DNA from: Nocardia alba NBRC 108234 | GTDB lineage: Bacteria; Actinomycetota; Actinomycetes; Mycobacteriales; Mycobacteriaceae | DNA: 64,000 nucleotides | Reading direction: 5' to 3' | Assembly (NCBI RefSeq): GCF_001612665.1 | Contig: NZ_BDAX01000027.1 | Location: 1-64,000 of the forward strand | In this document: positions 54,980 to 63,868 of the stretch, piece after piece | Position numbering within the stretch: position 1 is the first letter of the stretch | Layout: the number at the start of each line of letters is the position of its first letter | Made by a program: the position numbers and the translations under genes | Notes under the pieces: model-generated | What the model saw: the letters and a program-made list of their open reading frames with translations, nothing else | Database searches by the model: none | Told to the model about the DNA's origin: nothing

Positions 54980-57024
54980 CGGCGGACCTCACCGTCACGC
55001 CGTGCCAGCTCGGCGTACATCGCGTTGTAGGCGGTCAGGTCGGCGTCGTTGTCGCGGTCGGCGGCCCGGTCGGTGCGCTTGGCCAGCTTGGTGTCGCTGC
55101 GCGACCATTGGATCAGCAGGGCGAGCATCACCACCACCAGCGGAACCTCACCACTGGCCCAGGCGAAACTGCCACCGTTGCGCTGGTCGGCGAGCAGGTC
55201 GATGTTCCAGCCGAGGTCGAGGGTGCGATAGAACCAGTCGCCGAGCACGGTGGTCATGCTCATCAGCGCGATGCCGAAGAACGCGTGGAACGGCAGCGTG
55301 CCGAACACCATCGCGAGCTTGGTGAGCGGCGCGACCTCGCGCGGCTTGGGGTCGATCCCGATCACCACCCAGTAGAACAGGTAGCCGCTGAGCAGAAAGT
55401 GCGTGTTCATCATCAGGTGGGCGGCGTGCGAGTCGACATAGGTGTCGAAGATCCCGCCCAGGTACAGCGCGTAGAACCCGGCGACGAAGATCAGTGACGC
55501 CACCACGGGTTGGGTGAGGAACCGGGAGACCGGGTTGTGCACAGCCGCCAGAATCCATTCCCGCGGCCCCGGCACACCACCGCGACCCGCAGGCGGCAGC
55601 GCGCGCAACGCCAGGGTCACCGCGCCGCCGAGGGCGAGCAGGATCGGCGCCAGCATCGACAACGCCATGTGCGCGCCCATGTGCACGCTGAACATCGCCG
55701 GCGAATAGCGCCCGACCCCCGACGACGTCGCCAGCAACAGCACCAGGCAGCCGCTGCACCAGGCGATGGTTCGCCCGAGCGGCCAGGCATCGCCGCGCTT
55801 GCGCAGCCGGTAGACGCCGAGCAGGTAGAGCGCGGCGAGCACGATCGCCAGCGTTCCGAAGATCAGGTCGAAGCGCCAGTCGAACAGCAGGCGGCTCACG
55901 GTCGGCGGGCCCGCGAGGGTGTAGCCGAGCTCCACTTCGACCGGTGTCGGCACCGCGGTGGGCGGCGGTGGCGGGGTGCGGCCGAGCCCCACTGCCAGGC
56001 CGATGGTCGCCGCGAAGATCAGCATCTCCACCCCGGCGAAACGGATGAGCGCGCCGCGATCGCGCGGATCGGCGGCCAGCGCGGGCAACGACGCCCGTCG
56101 CTGCAGGTAACCGATGACGCCGAGCACCAGCAGCGCGGCCGCTTTCGCGAGCACCAGCCTGCCGTAGGTGGTGGTGAAGAGGTCGGCAGGGGGCACCCGG
56201 ACCCAGGCGTTGACGACACCGCTGAGACCGATCACCACGATCGAAATGGTGGCGGCCACCGAGAACCGGCGGGCGGCGATATCGGTATTCACCCCACCGC
56301 GCATCGCGTGGGCCAGCACCGCGATCAGCCCGCCGACCCAGACCGAAGCCGACACCATGTGCAGGATCAGCGAGTTGGTCGCCACGTCGTGGGAACCACC
56401 GGCGGACGAGTGCCCGGTCAGTGCCAGCGGCATCATGGTCACCAACGCGCCGACCAGCAGCACCGGCGTCCAGCCCCAGCGCAACGCGCACCGACAGCCG
56501 ATCGCCAGGATCAGCGCGAACACCGCCGTTGTCCGCCACGCGCCCGCGACCTCGACCTGTGTGATCACCGGCCACAGCTCTTCGGGTCGCCAGAGCGCGC
56601 TCACCGGCTGACCGGTCGTATCCGACACCGTCAACGGCACCAACAACGCCGCGCTCGCGGCCCACACCAGCGCGGCGTCGGAAGCCCGGCGCACCGCCCG
56701 ATAGCCGCCGACCTCGAGCAGACCGCCGTCACGCGGAGGCAGCAGAAACGCCGCGAACAGCAGAGACCCGACGGTCATCGCGGCAGCCAGATCGGCCACC
56801 GCGCGCAACGCGGGCAATCCATATGTTGTCAACGCCCCCGGATCGGGTATACCGAGCAAACTGAGCGCGTGCGCCGCCGACAACCCGACCACCATCGCCG
56901 CGACCACCGCGGCGATGCACCCGGCCACAACGCTGAGCACACCGAATGGCGCCGCCGAACCCGATTCCGCCGACGATCCGCCGTCGACAGCGGGTCCAGC
57001 GGCGGGTTCCGGCGATAACGACAT
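54976..57024 (-). CDS. CopD/CtaG fusion membrane protein
   Basis: A 682-residue polytopic protein with about 14 hydrophobic segments. The N-terminal half (~30-370) resembles copper-resistance protein D (GHSSAGGSHDVATNSLILHMVSASVWVGGL, shown in part); the C-terminal half (~390-660) is a cytochrome-oxidase assembly factor CtaG/caa3 domain (FSVHMGAHMALSMLAPILL, NTHFLLSGYLFYW). Similar fusions occur in mycobacteria. Conserved Met/His residues suggest copper delivery or uptake for the oxidase. The start is ATG 57024 (MSLSPEP). Confidence 0.9.
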   Translation of the reverse strand: MSLSPEPAAGPAVDGGSSAESGSAAPFGVLSVVAGCIAAVVAAMVVGLSAAHALSLLGIPDPGALTTYGLPALRAVADLAAAMTVGSLLFAAFLLPPRDGGLLEVGGYRAVRRASDAALVWAASAALLVPLTVSDTTGQPVSALWRPEELWPVITQVEVAGAWRTTAVFALILAIGCRCALRWGWTPVLLVGALVTMMPLALTGHSSAGGSHDVATNSLILHMVSASVWVGGLIAVLAHAMRGGVNTDIAARRFSVAATISIVVIGLSGVVNAWVRVPPADLFTTTYGRLVLAKAAALLVLGVIGYLQRRASLPALAADPRDRGALIRFAGVEMLIFAATIGLAVGLGRTPPPPPTAVPTPVEVELGYTLAGPPTVSRLLFDWRFDLIFGTLAIVLAALYLLGVYRLRKRGDAWPLGRTIAWCSGCLVLLLATSSGVGRYSPAMFSVHMGAHMALSMLAPILLALGGAVTLALRALPPAGRGGVPGPREWILAAVHNPVSRFLTQPVVASLIFVAGFYALYLGGIFDTYVDSHAAHLMMNTHFLLSGYLFYWVVIGIDPKPREVAPLTKLAMVFGTLPFHAFFGIALMSMTTVLGDWFYRTLDLGWNIDLLADQRNGGSFAWASGEVPLVVVMLALLIQWSRSDTKLAKRTDRAADRDNDADLTAYNAMYAELARRDGEVRR

Positions 57025-57160
57025 GACAACGAGGGTAGTTCGACGTGCCAGGCGACCCCCCGATGGGGCGCTCACCCGATCCTGCGCTCGCCGATCCGGT
57101 CGGTCGCTATACTTTTCGAGCTGGACAGCGTGGCCGACTTCGGCCAAGGTTGATGCGACT

Positions 57161-57234
57161 GCCTCCGTAGCTCAGTTGGATAGAGCAAGGGCCTTCTAAT
57201 CCCTAGGTCGCAGGTTCGATTCCTGCCGGGGGCG
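57161..57234 (+). tRNA. tRNA-Arg (anticodon TCT)
   Basis: A 74-base cloverleaf. The acceptor pairs GCCTCCG with CGGGGGC, the anticodon loop is CTTCTAA, and the T-arm contains GGTTCGATTCC. The last anticodon-stem pair is C-T, as in related actinobacterial tRNA-Arg(TCT). CCA is not encoded. Confidence 0.95.
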
Positions 57235-57239
57235 CACAT

Positions 57240-57274
57240 GGCTCCTGACCTGCACATATTGCCGGTCAGGAGCC
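57240..57274 (+). terminator. tRNA-Arg terminator
   Basis: A perfect 11-bp stem (57240-57250 with 57264-57274, GGCTCCTGACC arm) five bases after the tRNA, followed by TTCTTC. Confidence 0.85.
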
Positions 57275-57318
57275 TTCTTCGCAGGGTGCCTATGTCGAAA
57301 TGATTCCTTGCTGTCGCG

Positions 57319-58290
57319 TCACGGAAGAGTCCAGAACACCCGCGTCACCAAATAGAAGAAGATCGCGGCGACGGTCAGGAAACCCACCGAGCAGGCCAGC
57401 CCGACCAGGTCGGTGCGAGGATCGGGGCGTGGGACCGGTCGCATCCAGAATCCCAGCGCACGGGTGACGATCGGCATCACCACCCAGGTCAGCAGACTGA
57501 CCGACAGGATATTGCCGACCAACAGGCTGATCCACAGTTGCGCGCCCGGCCAGATCTCGGCGATGACCACGGTGAGGATCACGACCGTCGGATACAGCCC
57601 GACCAGCACCGACAGCGCCGTCTTCCACGATGCGGGCCCCCCTTGCTCGCCGGTCTCGCTCGGCGGAAACCACGACCCGTAGGGGTTGGCGATGCGGTGG
57701 ACCTCGAAGTCGCGGAAGTCCGGTGCTTCCTCGAGCAGCGCTTTGCGCTGGGGCGATTCGAGCCAGTGGTTGAGATTCTCGGCCGAAGCGAAGGAATAGA
57801 TGATCGTCCAGTCGGCCTGCACGCCGGGAATCGGCCGATGCAGCCCGGATCCGCGAAAGCCTCGAAATGTTCGTTCGACCTCGGTCATGCGGTCCTGCCA
57901 GGCGATGAATTCCGTCTCCCGGTCGGCCGCGACGGGGTGCGAGACAACGACGGTCACTATCTCGTCGTCCGGCTCATCGACCAGTACGTGCTGAGTCGAG
58001 GGCTGCTCGAAGAGTTCGGTTGCCCGGGCGAGCAGTTCGCGGCGCGTATCGCTGGCGAGCCAGCGCTTCAGGTTGCCGATGTCGTCGAACCGATACACCA
58101 CCGACCAGTCGGATTGCGCGTCACCCGGCGGCGTCACGTCAGCGCCGAGGAATCCCGGGAACGCCGCAGCGGCGTCGTTCACTTCCGCCTGCCACCGCCG
58201 GAACTCGACCTCGCGACCGACGCGAGGCTGCTGCGTGATGACCACCGTCGCCGCGGCGGGTCGCGGCGGCGGAGCTTTCGCGGCCGCCAT
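57319..58290 (-). CDS. Membrane protein with two antibiotic-biosynthesis-monooxygenase domains
   Basis: A 323-residue protein. Two ABM-type ferredoxin-like repeats occupy residues ~15-105 and ~110-200; both have a VxxxHPVxxxREVEFxxWQ-like start and a DWxxxYxF strand. Three transmembrane helices follow (~228-250, ~255-275, ~297-318). The repeat pair with a membrane anchor is found in actinobacterial ABM proteins. Function unknown; ABM domains act on quinones or heme-like substrates, or bind them. It begins one base after the stop of the nucleoside deaminase gene on the same strand, so they form an operon. Confidence 0.8.
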   Translation of the reverse strand: MAAAKAPPPRPAAATVVITQQPRVGREVEFRRWQAEVNDAAAAFPGFLGADVTPPGDAQSDWSVVYRFDDIGNLKRWLASDTRRELLARATELFEQPSTQHVLVDEPDDEIVTVVVSHPVAADRETEFIAWQDRMTEVERTFRGFRGSGLHRPIPGVQADWTIIYSFASAENLNHWLESPQRKALLEEAPDFRDFEVHRIANPYGSWFPPSETGEQGGPASWKTALSVLVGLYPTVVILTVVIAEIWPGAQLWISLLVGNILSVSLLTWVVMPIVTRALGFWMRPVPRPDPRTDLVGLACSVGFLTVAAIFFYLVTRVFWTLP

Positions 58291-58291
58291 G

Positions 58292-58858
58292 TCAGTACGG
58301 GTGCTTGTCGGCCTTTTCGGCCCAGCTCTTGTACGCTTCGGCGCCCAGATCCCTGCGGAACTGTTCGATTCGCACGGACCGTTCGGGCAGTGGTCGCGTG
58401 AAGTCCTCGTATTGATACGCGTCGTCGAAACCGATTTCGCTGGTGTCGGCCAGGTCGCTCGCGAAATGCACGGCGTCGAGTCGCGCCCAGTAGATCGCGC
58501 TCATACACATGGGGCAGGGTGCGCCGCTGATGTATATCTCCATTCCCATCAACATTTTCGCGCGTTCGGGAACCTTGTCGACCGATCCTTCGGGTCGCGG
58601 GACCAATTCGAGCGTCGACTCGTTCTGGTGCTCTTTGGAAATGCTCGGACCCTGGCCGTTGAGCACCTGGGATGCCTTGCGAATGGTTTCTATCTCGGCG
58701 TGCGCGGTGGCGTCACCGGTGAGTAGCACGCGATTCTGCCCGCGCGCGACGATCACCCCGTCCTTGGCGATGACGGCACCGAAGGGGCCGCCCCAGTCAT
58801 TGTCGACAGACTCTCTCGCCAGCCTGCAAGCCTCTTCCATGAGTTCATCCGGTGTCAT
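58292..58858 (-). CDS. Nucleoside/guanine deaminase-family protein
   Basis: A 188-residue cytidine-deaminase-superfamily enzyme. The zinc site is complete: TAHAEIETI (His and catalytic Glu) and PCPMC. An extra ~35-residue segment between these motifs (from SISKEHQNEST) is unusual in the guanine-deaminase-like group. ATG 58858 (MTPDELMEEAC) is chosen because upstream codons lack homology. It is upstream of and contiguous with the ABM membrane-protein gene. Confidence 0.87.
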   Translation of the reverse strand: MTPDELMEEACRLARESVDNDWGGPFGAVIAKDGVIVARGQNRVLLTGDATAHAEIETIRKASQVLNGQGPSISKEHQNESTLELVPRPEGSVDKVPERAKMLMGMEIYISGAPCPMCMSAIYWARLDAVHFASDLADTSEIGFDDAYQYEDFTRPLPERSVRIEQFRRDLGAEAYKSWAEKADKHPY

Positions 58859-59185
58859 AGGTTTTTGCACCTCGCAGTGTGGCTCGGATGTATTACCTGA
58901 CGGCTTGTCGGTGCCGTAGCGGCGACGACCACACACACGATTGATCCTTTGCCGCGTACCGAATCTACCTCCGGCCACAACCGCTGTGAGACAACGAGCG
59001 CAATGGCGACGTATTCGTCTGACTTCGGACACCAGTCCGTGTCCTGGGTCAGGGCGCGGCCGGCTCACCCATTTCGGGTGAGCCGCGCCCACCGCCGATA
59101 TGTGACGCTGGTCGCGGCAGGCGGTGCGAAGCACGACCCCTCTGTAAGGCCAACTGTCCGGCATTCACCAGCAAGGGAGAATTCG
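58859..59185. other. 327-bp divergent spacer with a hairpin
   Basis: No gene is supported. At 59052-59090 is a strong stem-loop (GGCTCACCC/GGGTGAGCC core with outer GGGCGC/GCGCCC pairs). Its place between two divergent start codons is unusual for a terminator; it may sit in the 5' leader of the OmpA-like gene. AAGGGA precedes that gene's ATG. Confidence 0.5.
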
Positions 59186-59719
59186 ATGAAACTCAGCACC
59201 AGCGTCTGTGGGATCGCATCCATCGCGGTAGTTGTGCTGATGACCGCGGCGTGCAGCTCCGATGACGACTCCTCCGCACCGGCGGCCACCACGACCATCA
59301 CGACCACCCAGACCGATACCGCGCGCAGCAGTGCCGCCGCGACGGCGTCCTCGATGATGAGCACCGTGCGCGCCACCGCGCAGCAGGCGGTTCAGGATGC
59401 GATCAACACGGTGTTGGCCACCGCGCCGATCACCTTCGACGCCGGGAGTTCGGACCTCAGCACGGTCGCCACCGCGACGCTCAAAGCGGTAGCGGTCCCG
59501 TTGAAGGGCAACGACACCAAAATCGAGATCACGACCTACGCCGAGGATTCGAATACCGGCACGGCCAAATCCCTGGCCGAGGCCCGCGGTGACAATATCG
59601 CGGCCGAGCTGGAGAGCAGCGGCATCGACAAGTCACGCATCACCGTGAAGTCCGACGCGAATCCCTCCGATTCGCAGGTCGACCCCAACACCGCCGCGAT
59701 CACGGTGGTCGACGAATAA
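59186..59719 (+). CDS. OmpA-like domain lipoprotein
   Basis: A 177-residue exported protein. The signal peptide ends VVVLMTAAC, so Cys23 is the likely lipidated residue; a Ser/Thr/Ala-rich spacer follows. The C-terminal ~100 residues form an OmpA/MotB-like domain (ITFDAGSSDLSTVATATL, EITTYAEDSN, SLAEARGDNIAAELESSGID). Such domains bind peptidoglycan, but the Asp and Arg ligands are only partly matched. Start ATG 59186 after AAGGGA. Confidence 0.82.
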   Translation: MKLSTSVCGIASIAVVVLMTAACSSDDDSSAPAATTTITTTQTDTARSSAAATASSMMSTVRATAQQAVQDAINTVLATAPITFDAGSSDLSTVATATLKAVAVPLKGNDTKIEITTYAEDSNTGTAKSLAEARGDNIAAELESSGIDKSRITVKSDANPSDSQVDPNTAAITVVDE

Positions 59720-59820
59720 CGGGTTGCGCTGACCGTCATACACCGCCGTGACGTGCGCTGATGCCGGTCACGGCGGTGCGATGGCGGGAGGGGGCGATGG
59801 GCCGGGTAATCTTTGGCCCC

Positions 59821-59901
59821 ATGTGGATCATCCTTGCCATCTCCGTGGTCAGCTCGGTCGCCATCGCGATCTTGTTCGCGACGGGCTTCCCCAAGGACTG
59901 A
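59821..59901 (+). CDS. Candidate 26-residue single-span membrane peptide
   Basis: A short frame encodes a mostly hydrophobic peptide (MWIILAISVVSSVAIAILFA, then TGFPKD). A TAATCT box at 59807-59812 lies eight bases before the ATG, as expected for a leaderless transcript. Composition and promoter position support it; conservation is unknown. Confidence 0.45.
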   Translation: MWIILAISVVSSVAIAILFATGFPKD

Positions 59902-59986
59902 GCATGTGCCGATAGCCCGGTGTGCGGCGGGCGTCGGCAATCCGCGCCGTTCTCGTCCTGATCCGGGGCGACCGGCCTAGAGTTGA

Positions 59987-60856
59987 GTGATTGTGCGGGG
60001 CAATGTGGCGGGGGATGGTGGGCTTGCCTTCGCGGTGCGGCGACAACGTAAGCCTGGGGCTTTCCGGGTGTATTGGACGCTGGCGCGGGCGGGATTCAAG
60101 CGGCAGGCGCAATACAAACTGGCGATGTTCGCCGGGCTGTTCACCAACTGCGTGTTCGGCTTCGTTCGTGCGGCGGTGATGGTCGCGGCGGTGCGTGCCG
60201 CCGGTGATTTCGGTGGGTACGACGAGGGCACCATCGGGGCCTACGTGTGGTTGTCGCAGGCGTTGCTGGGCGCCACCCAGTTCATGGGACCGCAGATCGA
60301 CCTGGTCGACCGGATCAAGTCCGGTGATGTCGCGATCGATTTCCTGCGTCCGATCGACGTGCAGCTCGGCTATCTGGCCACCGATATGGGCCGCGCCGCC
60401 TGCACCATCCTGCCGCGCGGGGTACCGAGCATCCTCATCGGCGCCGCCACGTTCGGCTTGTCGATGCCGAGCACGCCGGTGGCCTACGTACTCGGCCTGA
60501 TCAGTGTGCTGCTCGCGGTGGCCCTGTCGTTCCTGTGCCTGTTCGCGGTGGCACTGATCGGGTTCTGGGTGGTCGAGATCCGCGGCATCCGGGTGCTGTA
60601 CCAGATCGTCGGCACGTTCCTGGCCGGGCTTTTCGTCCCGGTGCACATGTTCCCCGACTGGTTGCGTGTCATCGCCATGTCTACGCCGTTTCCCTCCATC
60701 CTGCAGGCCCCGATCGATACCCTGTCCGGGCGGGCCGCAGGGGTGGACGCCTTGATCATCGTTGCGATACAGGGCTTCTGGGTGTTGGTGATCGGACTGC
60801 TCGGCAGGGTGTTGCTGCGGGCGGGACAGCGCAGGCTGGAGGTACAGGGTGGCTGA
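59987..60856 (+). CDS. ABC-2 transporter permease 1
   Basis: A 289-residue integral membrane protein with six predicted helices and an amphipathic N-terminus (VYWTLARAGFKRQAQYKLA). It fits the ABC-2 subfamily in which two permeases and one ATPase are encoded together. Its motif FLRPIDVQLGYLATD is typical. The start is GTG 59987 or GTG 59993. Its last eight bases overlap the second permease gene, giving coupled translation. Confidence 0.85.
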   Translation: MIVRGNVAGDGGLAFAVRRQRKPGAFRVYWTLARAGFKRQAQYKLAMFAGLFTNCVFGFVRAAVMVAAVRAAGDFGGYDEGTIGAYVWLSQALLGATQFMGPQIDLVDRIKSGDVAIDFLRPIDVQLGYLATDMGRAACTILPRGVPSILIGAATFGLSMPSTPVAYVLGLISVLLAVALSFLCLFAVALIGFWVVEIRGIRVLYQIVGTFLAGLFVPVHMFPDWLRVIAMSTPFPSILQAPIDTLSGRAAGVDALIIVAIQGFWVLVIGLLGRVLLRAGQRRLEVQGG

Positions 60857-61682
60857 ACCGGATTCCGCGCGCATTCTGGCCGGGACCTGGTTCACCCCCT
60901 ATCTCGCAGTATTGCGTTCGCGTGTGAAAGCACAGCAGGTGTACCGCCTTTCGTTCGCCACCGAGGTGTTCAGCGCCTTCCTGATCGGGCTGGTGGAGTT
61001 CGCCGAGGTGTGGGTCATCTTTCACAATGTCAAGCACCTCGGCGGCCTCGATGTCGACGCTGCGCTGCTGCTGTTCGGGCTGTCCAACACCTCGTTCGCG
61101 CTGTCCCAGGTCGCGGTCGGGCATCTGGATTCACTGCCGTCGATGATCCGGATGGGCACCCTCGACGCGTATCACCTTCGCCCACAACCATTGCTGTTGC
61201 AGCTGGTGACCAGCGACATCTCGTTACGCAGGCTCGCGCGGGCCGCGGTAGCGGTGATCGTGCTCGGGATCGGGCTGTGGCGCAACGATATCGACTGGGG
61301 CATCGCCCCGGTTACCTTGATCGTGATCACCCTGATAAGTGGAATAGCCCTGTTCTGTGGCCTTTTCGTATGCGCAGCCGGACTACAGTTCTTTCTTATA
61401 GATGGTGCCGAGCTCACCAACAGCTTCACCTACGGCGGTTCGTTCGCCGCGATGCAGCCGGCCTCGGTGTTCCCGACACCGCTGAAACTGTTGTTCGGGT
61501 TCGCGATTCCCGTCGCGTTCACGGCGTACGTGCCGACGCTCGCCCTGCTCGGTCTGCCGGGCCCACCACTGTTGCCCGCGTGGTCGGCGTGGCTGACGCC
61601 ACTCGCGGCGGCGTGGGTGTGGCTGCTCGCAGCGGCGGCGTGGCGGATCGGTACGAGGCATTATCAGGAAGGAGGGGGATAA
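60849..61682 (+). CDS. ABC-2 transporter permease 2
   Basis: A 277-residue membrane protein with six helices, related to the preceding permease (LRSRVKAQQVYRLSFATEVF; LDAYHLRPQPLLLQL). The GTG at 60849 has a GGAGGTACAGG site and overlaps the first permease gene. The two permeases probably form a heterodimer with the ATPase encoded next. Confidence 0.87.
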   Translation: MAEPDSARILAGTWFTPYLAVLRSRVKAQQVYRLSFATEVFSAFLIGLVEFAEVWVIFHNVKHLGGLDVDAALLLFGLSNTSFALSQVAVGHLDSLPSMIRMGTLDAYHLRPQPLLLQLVTSDISLRRLARAAVAVIVLGIGLWRNDIDWGIAPVTLIVITLISGIALFCGLFVCAAGLQFFLIDGAELTNSFTYGGSFAAMQPASVFPTPLKLLFGFAIPVAFTAYVPTLALLGLPGPPLLPAWSAWLTPLAAAWVWLLAAAAWRIGTRHYQEGGG

Positions 61683-61684
61683 CG

Positions 61685-62677
61685 ATGCACGAGCACGAGC
61701 ACCGCGAACCGATCATCGACATCGACGACCTCACCCGGCAATTCACCGTCTACCGCAAGAACGGCAGCCGCTGGCGCCGTCATCGCGACACCATCACCGC
61801 CGTCGACCGGATGAGTTTCCGGATCGAACGCGGCTCGGCGGTCGGCTACATCGGCGCCAACGGCGCGGGTAAGTCGACGACCATCAAGATGCTCACCGGC
61901 ATCCTCGTGCCGACCACCGGAACCGTGCGCACCTGCGGCCTCGAGCCGGTGCGCCAGCGCAAGGAACTCGCCTCGCGCATCGGCGTCGTGTTCGGGCAGC
62001 GCTCGCAACTGTGGTGGGACCTGCCGCTGCACGAATCGTTCGCGATCCTGGCCGCGATCCACCGTCTGGATCCCGATATCGCCGACAAGCGGACGCACGA
62101 ACTGGTGGAACAGCTGGAGATGGCCGACACTCTCCACACTCCCGTCCGCCAGCTCTCCCTCGGTCAGCGCATGCGCGCGGAAGTGGCGGCCGCACTGTTG
62201 CATTCGCCCGAGCTGGTGATCCTGGACGAGCCGACGATCGGCCTCGATGTGCTGTCCAAACAGCGATTACGTGAGTTCCTGCGCGCCGAACGGATCGAGC
62301 GAGGCACCACGCTGCTGCTCACCACCCACGATATGGGCGATATCGAACGACTCTGCGACCGAGTGCTCGTGGTCGACTACGGCAGGCTGGTGTACGACGG
62401 TTCACTGACGGGGCTCGGCGCCACCGTCGGCGCGCGCCGGGTGCTGGCGGTGGACCTGGCCGCTCCCACAGAGGATCTCGACGATCTGCCGTGCGGGGCG
62501 CAGTTACTGTCCAGTGAGGCGGGCGGCATGCGCCAACGACTGGCCTTCGACGCCGAGAAGACCACCGCGGCGGCTTTACTGGCGGCGGTGTCGGACCGGG
62601 CGCAGGTGCGCGATCTGTCGATCGAGGAACCCGATATCGAAGACGTGGTTCGCCGGATCTACGAGTCCACCCGCTGA
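61685..62677 (+). CDS. ABC-2 transporter ATPase
   Basis: A 330-residue ATPase. Walker A is GANGAGKST (near residue 58), the signature LSLGQRMRAEVA, Walker B LVILDEPTIGLD, and the switch His is in TTHDMGD. The long N-terminal segment (NGSRWRRHRDTITAVD) and the C-terminal extension are typical of ATPases for ABC-2 permease pairs. The substrate is not predictable; daunorubicin-type or lipid export are known for the family. ATG 61685 follows GGAGGGGG. Confidence 0.93.
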   Translation: MHEHEHREPIIDIDDLTRQFTVYRKNGSRWRRHRDTITAVDRMSFRIERGSAVGYIGANGAGKSTTIKMLTGILVPTTGTVRTCGLEPVRQRKELASRIGVVFGQRSQLWWDLPLHESFAILAAIHRLDPDIADKRTHELVEQLEMADTLHTPVRQLSLGQRMRAEVAAALLHSPELVILDEPTIGLDVLSKQRLREFLRAERIERGTTLLLTTHDMGDIERLCDRVLVVDYGRLVYDGSLTGLGATVGARRVLAVDLAAPTEDLDDLPCGAQLLSSEAGGMRQRLAFDAEKTTAAALLAAVSDRAQVRDLSIEEPDIEDVVRRIYESTR

Positions 62678-62679
62678 AT

Positions 62680-63138
62680 TCAGCTCGGGGCGTCCGGGTT
62701 TCCCGCGTACATGCTCACCTCGCCGCCCTCCCCGAGGAAGGCGTTGACCAGCATGATCCGCTGCGCGCGTAGTTCCTCGTCGTCGGGGGCGCCGGTGGTG
62801 ATCGAAATCTGCGGGATGGCAGCCCAGTTCACGACATAACGCTCGGGCGGGCCGTCGTCGTCGGACAGGCGCGCGAGCCGGAACACCGATACCGCACGGC
62901 GTTCCATCAGGCCGCGCACGACATCGGCGATGGCCTCCGGGGCTTCGAGGGCGAACAGGAACCCGAAGGTCAGCTCGGGCGAGGACACGTAGGCGGGCAC
63001 AATTATCGAGGTTAGTCCATTTCGCGCCGTGATGATCGCCGCCGAATGCGCCGTCGCGGTTACCGGGGAGTGCTCATGGGGAGACCCGGGCGTAATGGTG
63101 GATAACAATTCTCGCCGACCGCCGGGTTTGTCCACCAT
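62680..63138 (-). CDS. Hypothetical protein
   Basis: A frame of up to 152 residues on the strand opposite its neighbours, converging on the ABC ATPase gene. The C-terminal ~110 residues look like a real domain (LTFGFLFALEAPEAIADVVRGLMERRAVSVFRL and ERYVVNWAAIPQISITT, in part). The N-terminus is uncertain, because the first ATG (63138) gives ~35 residues of poorer character. I do not recognise a family. Confidence 0.6.
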   Translation of the reverse strand: MVDKPGGRRELLSTITPGSPHEHSPVTATAHSAAIITARNGLTSIIVPAYVSSPELTFGFLFALEAPEAIADVVRGLMERRAVSVFRLARLSDDDGPPERYVVNWAAIPQISITTGAPDDEELRAQRIMLVNAFLGEGGEVSMYAGNPDAPS

Positions 63139-63334
63139 GCTATTGCGCGTCGGTACCGAATCGCGCTTTCCTGAATGGGTCCCGTTTTCCCCGGGCCGTC
63201 TTCTCCACCCGCAGCGTCGCGGACCTTTGTCGACGTCCGGGCGGGTCTACGTCGGTGCCGGGGAGTGCACCCCCACACACATCCTCCCCGGTTCCGGCGT
63301 ATCCATGGACAACAGCGCTATCAGGGGTGTGCCC

Positions 63335-63865
63335 ATGCCGATCGACCACGGCCATCGTCTGGATGCCGCACAGCTGCCCACTCCCGCGGCACTGTTTCGG
63401 GCCTTTCTGGAAACCGACCACCCCGACCCGACGCCCCACCGGGTGCTCGACGCCGCCCGCGGGCTCGCGAGCTGCCACGATCGCCGGCGCCGGGTGCTGG
63501 AACAGGCACGCGACCCCGCCGCGTCCAGCAGCACCGGCGCGGCGTGCGCGCGCCTGGTCGACGACATCGACCACGACAGGAGCGCGCTGATCGCCCGCAT
63601 CGACAACTGGGTCGCCACCCATGTGGAACACCGTGACGGCGCTTCGCTGCACACCGAGACCCTGGGCGCGGTGATCGACCGGATGGCCGCGAAATGGATC
63701 CTCGCCCAGCAGGCCATGGCAGGACCCGCGCACACGACGACGACACCACGGCAGCGGGAGGCTCGCACCCATCTGCAGTGGTGTCGTCTTGCCGAATTGA
63801 CCGACGGCTACCGGGATCTGATCACCGATGTCACCGAACACCGCAGGCGGTTGCCGGTGTGGTGA
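63335..63865 (+). CDS. DUF4254 domain protein
   Basis: A 176-residue helical protein. LPTPAALFRAFLETDHPDP, SALIARIDNWVATHVEHRDGASLHTETLGAVIDRMA and the C-terminal TEHRRRLPVW (in part) match the DUF4254 family common in Nocardia. Function unknown. ATG 63335 has an AGGGGTG site; ATG 63305 upstream lacks one. The His/Glu in LHTETLG is conserved in the family. Confidence 0.82.
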   Translation: MPIDHGHRLDAAQLPTPAALFRAFLETDHPDPTPHRVLDAARGLASCHDRRRRVLEQARDPAASSSTGAACARLVDDIDHDRSALIARIDNWVATHVEHRDGASLHTETLGAVIDRMAAKWILAQQAMAGPAHTTTTPRQREARTHLQWCRLAELTDGYRDLITDVTEHRRRLPVW

Positions 63866-63868
63866 GGA

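Noticed and set aside
57185..57205. Mismatch in the tRNA-Arg anticodon stem as a sign of a broken tRNA
   Set aside because: Related actinobacterial tRNA-Arg(TCT) genes have the same C-T pair as I recall, and all other stems are sound.
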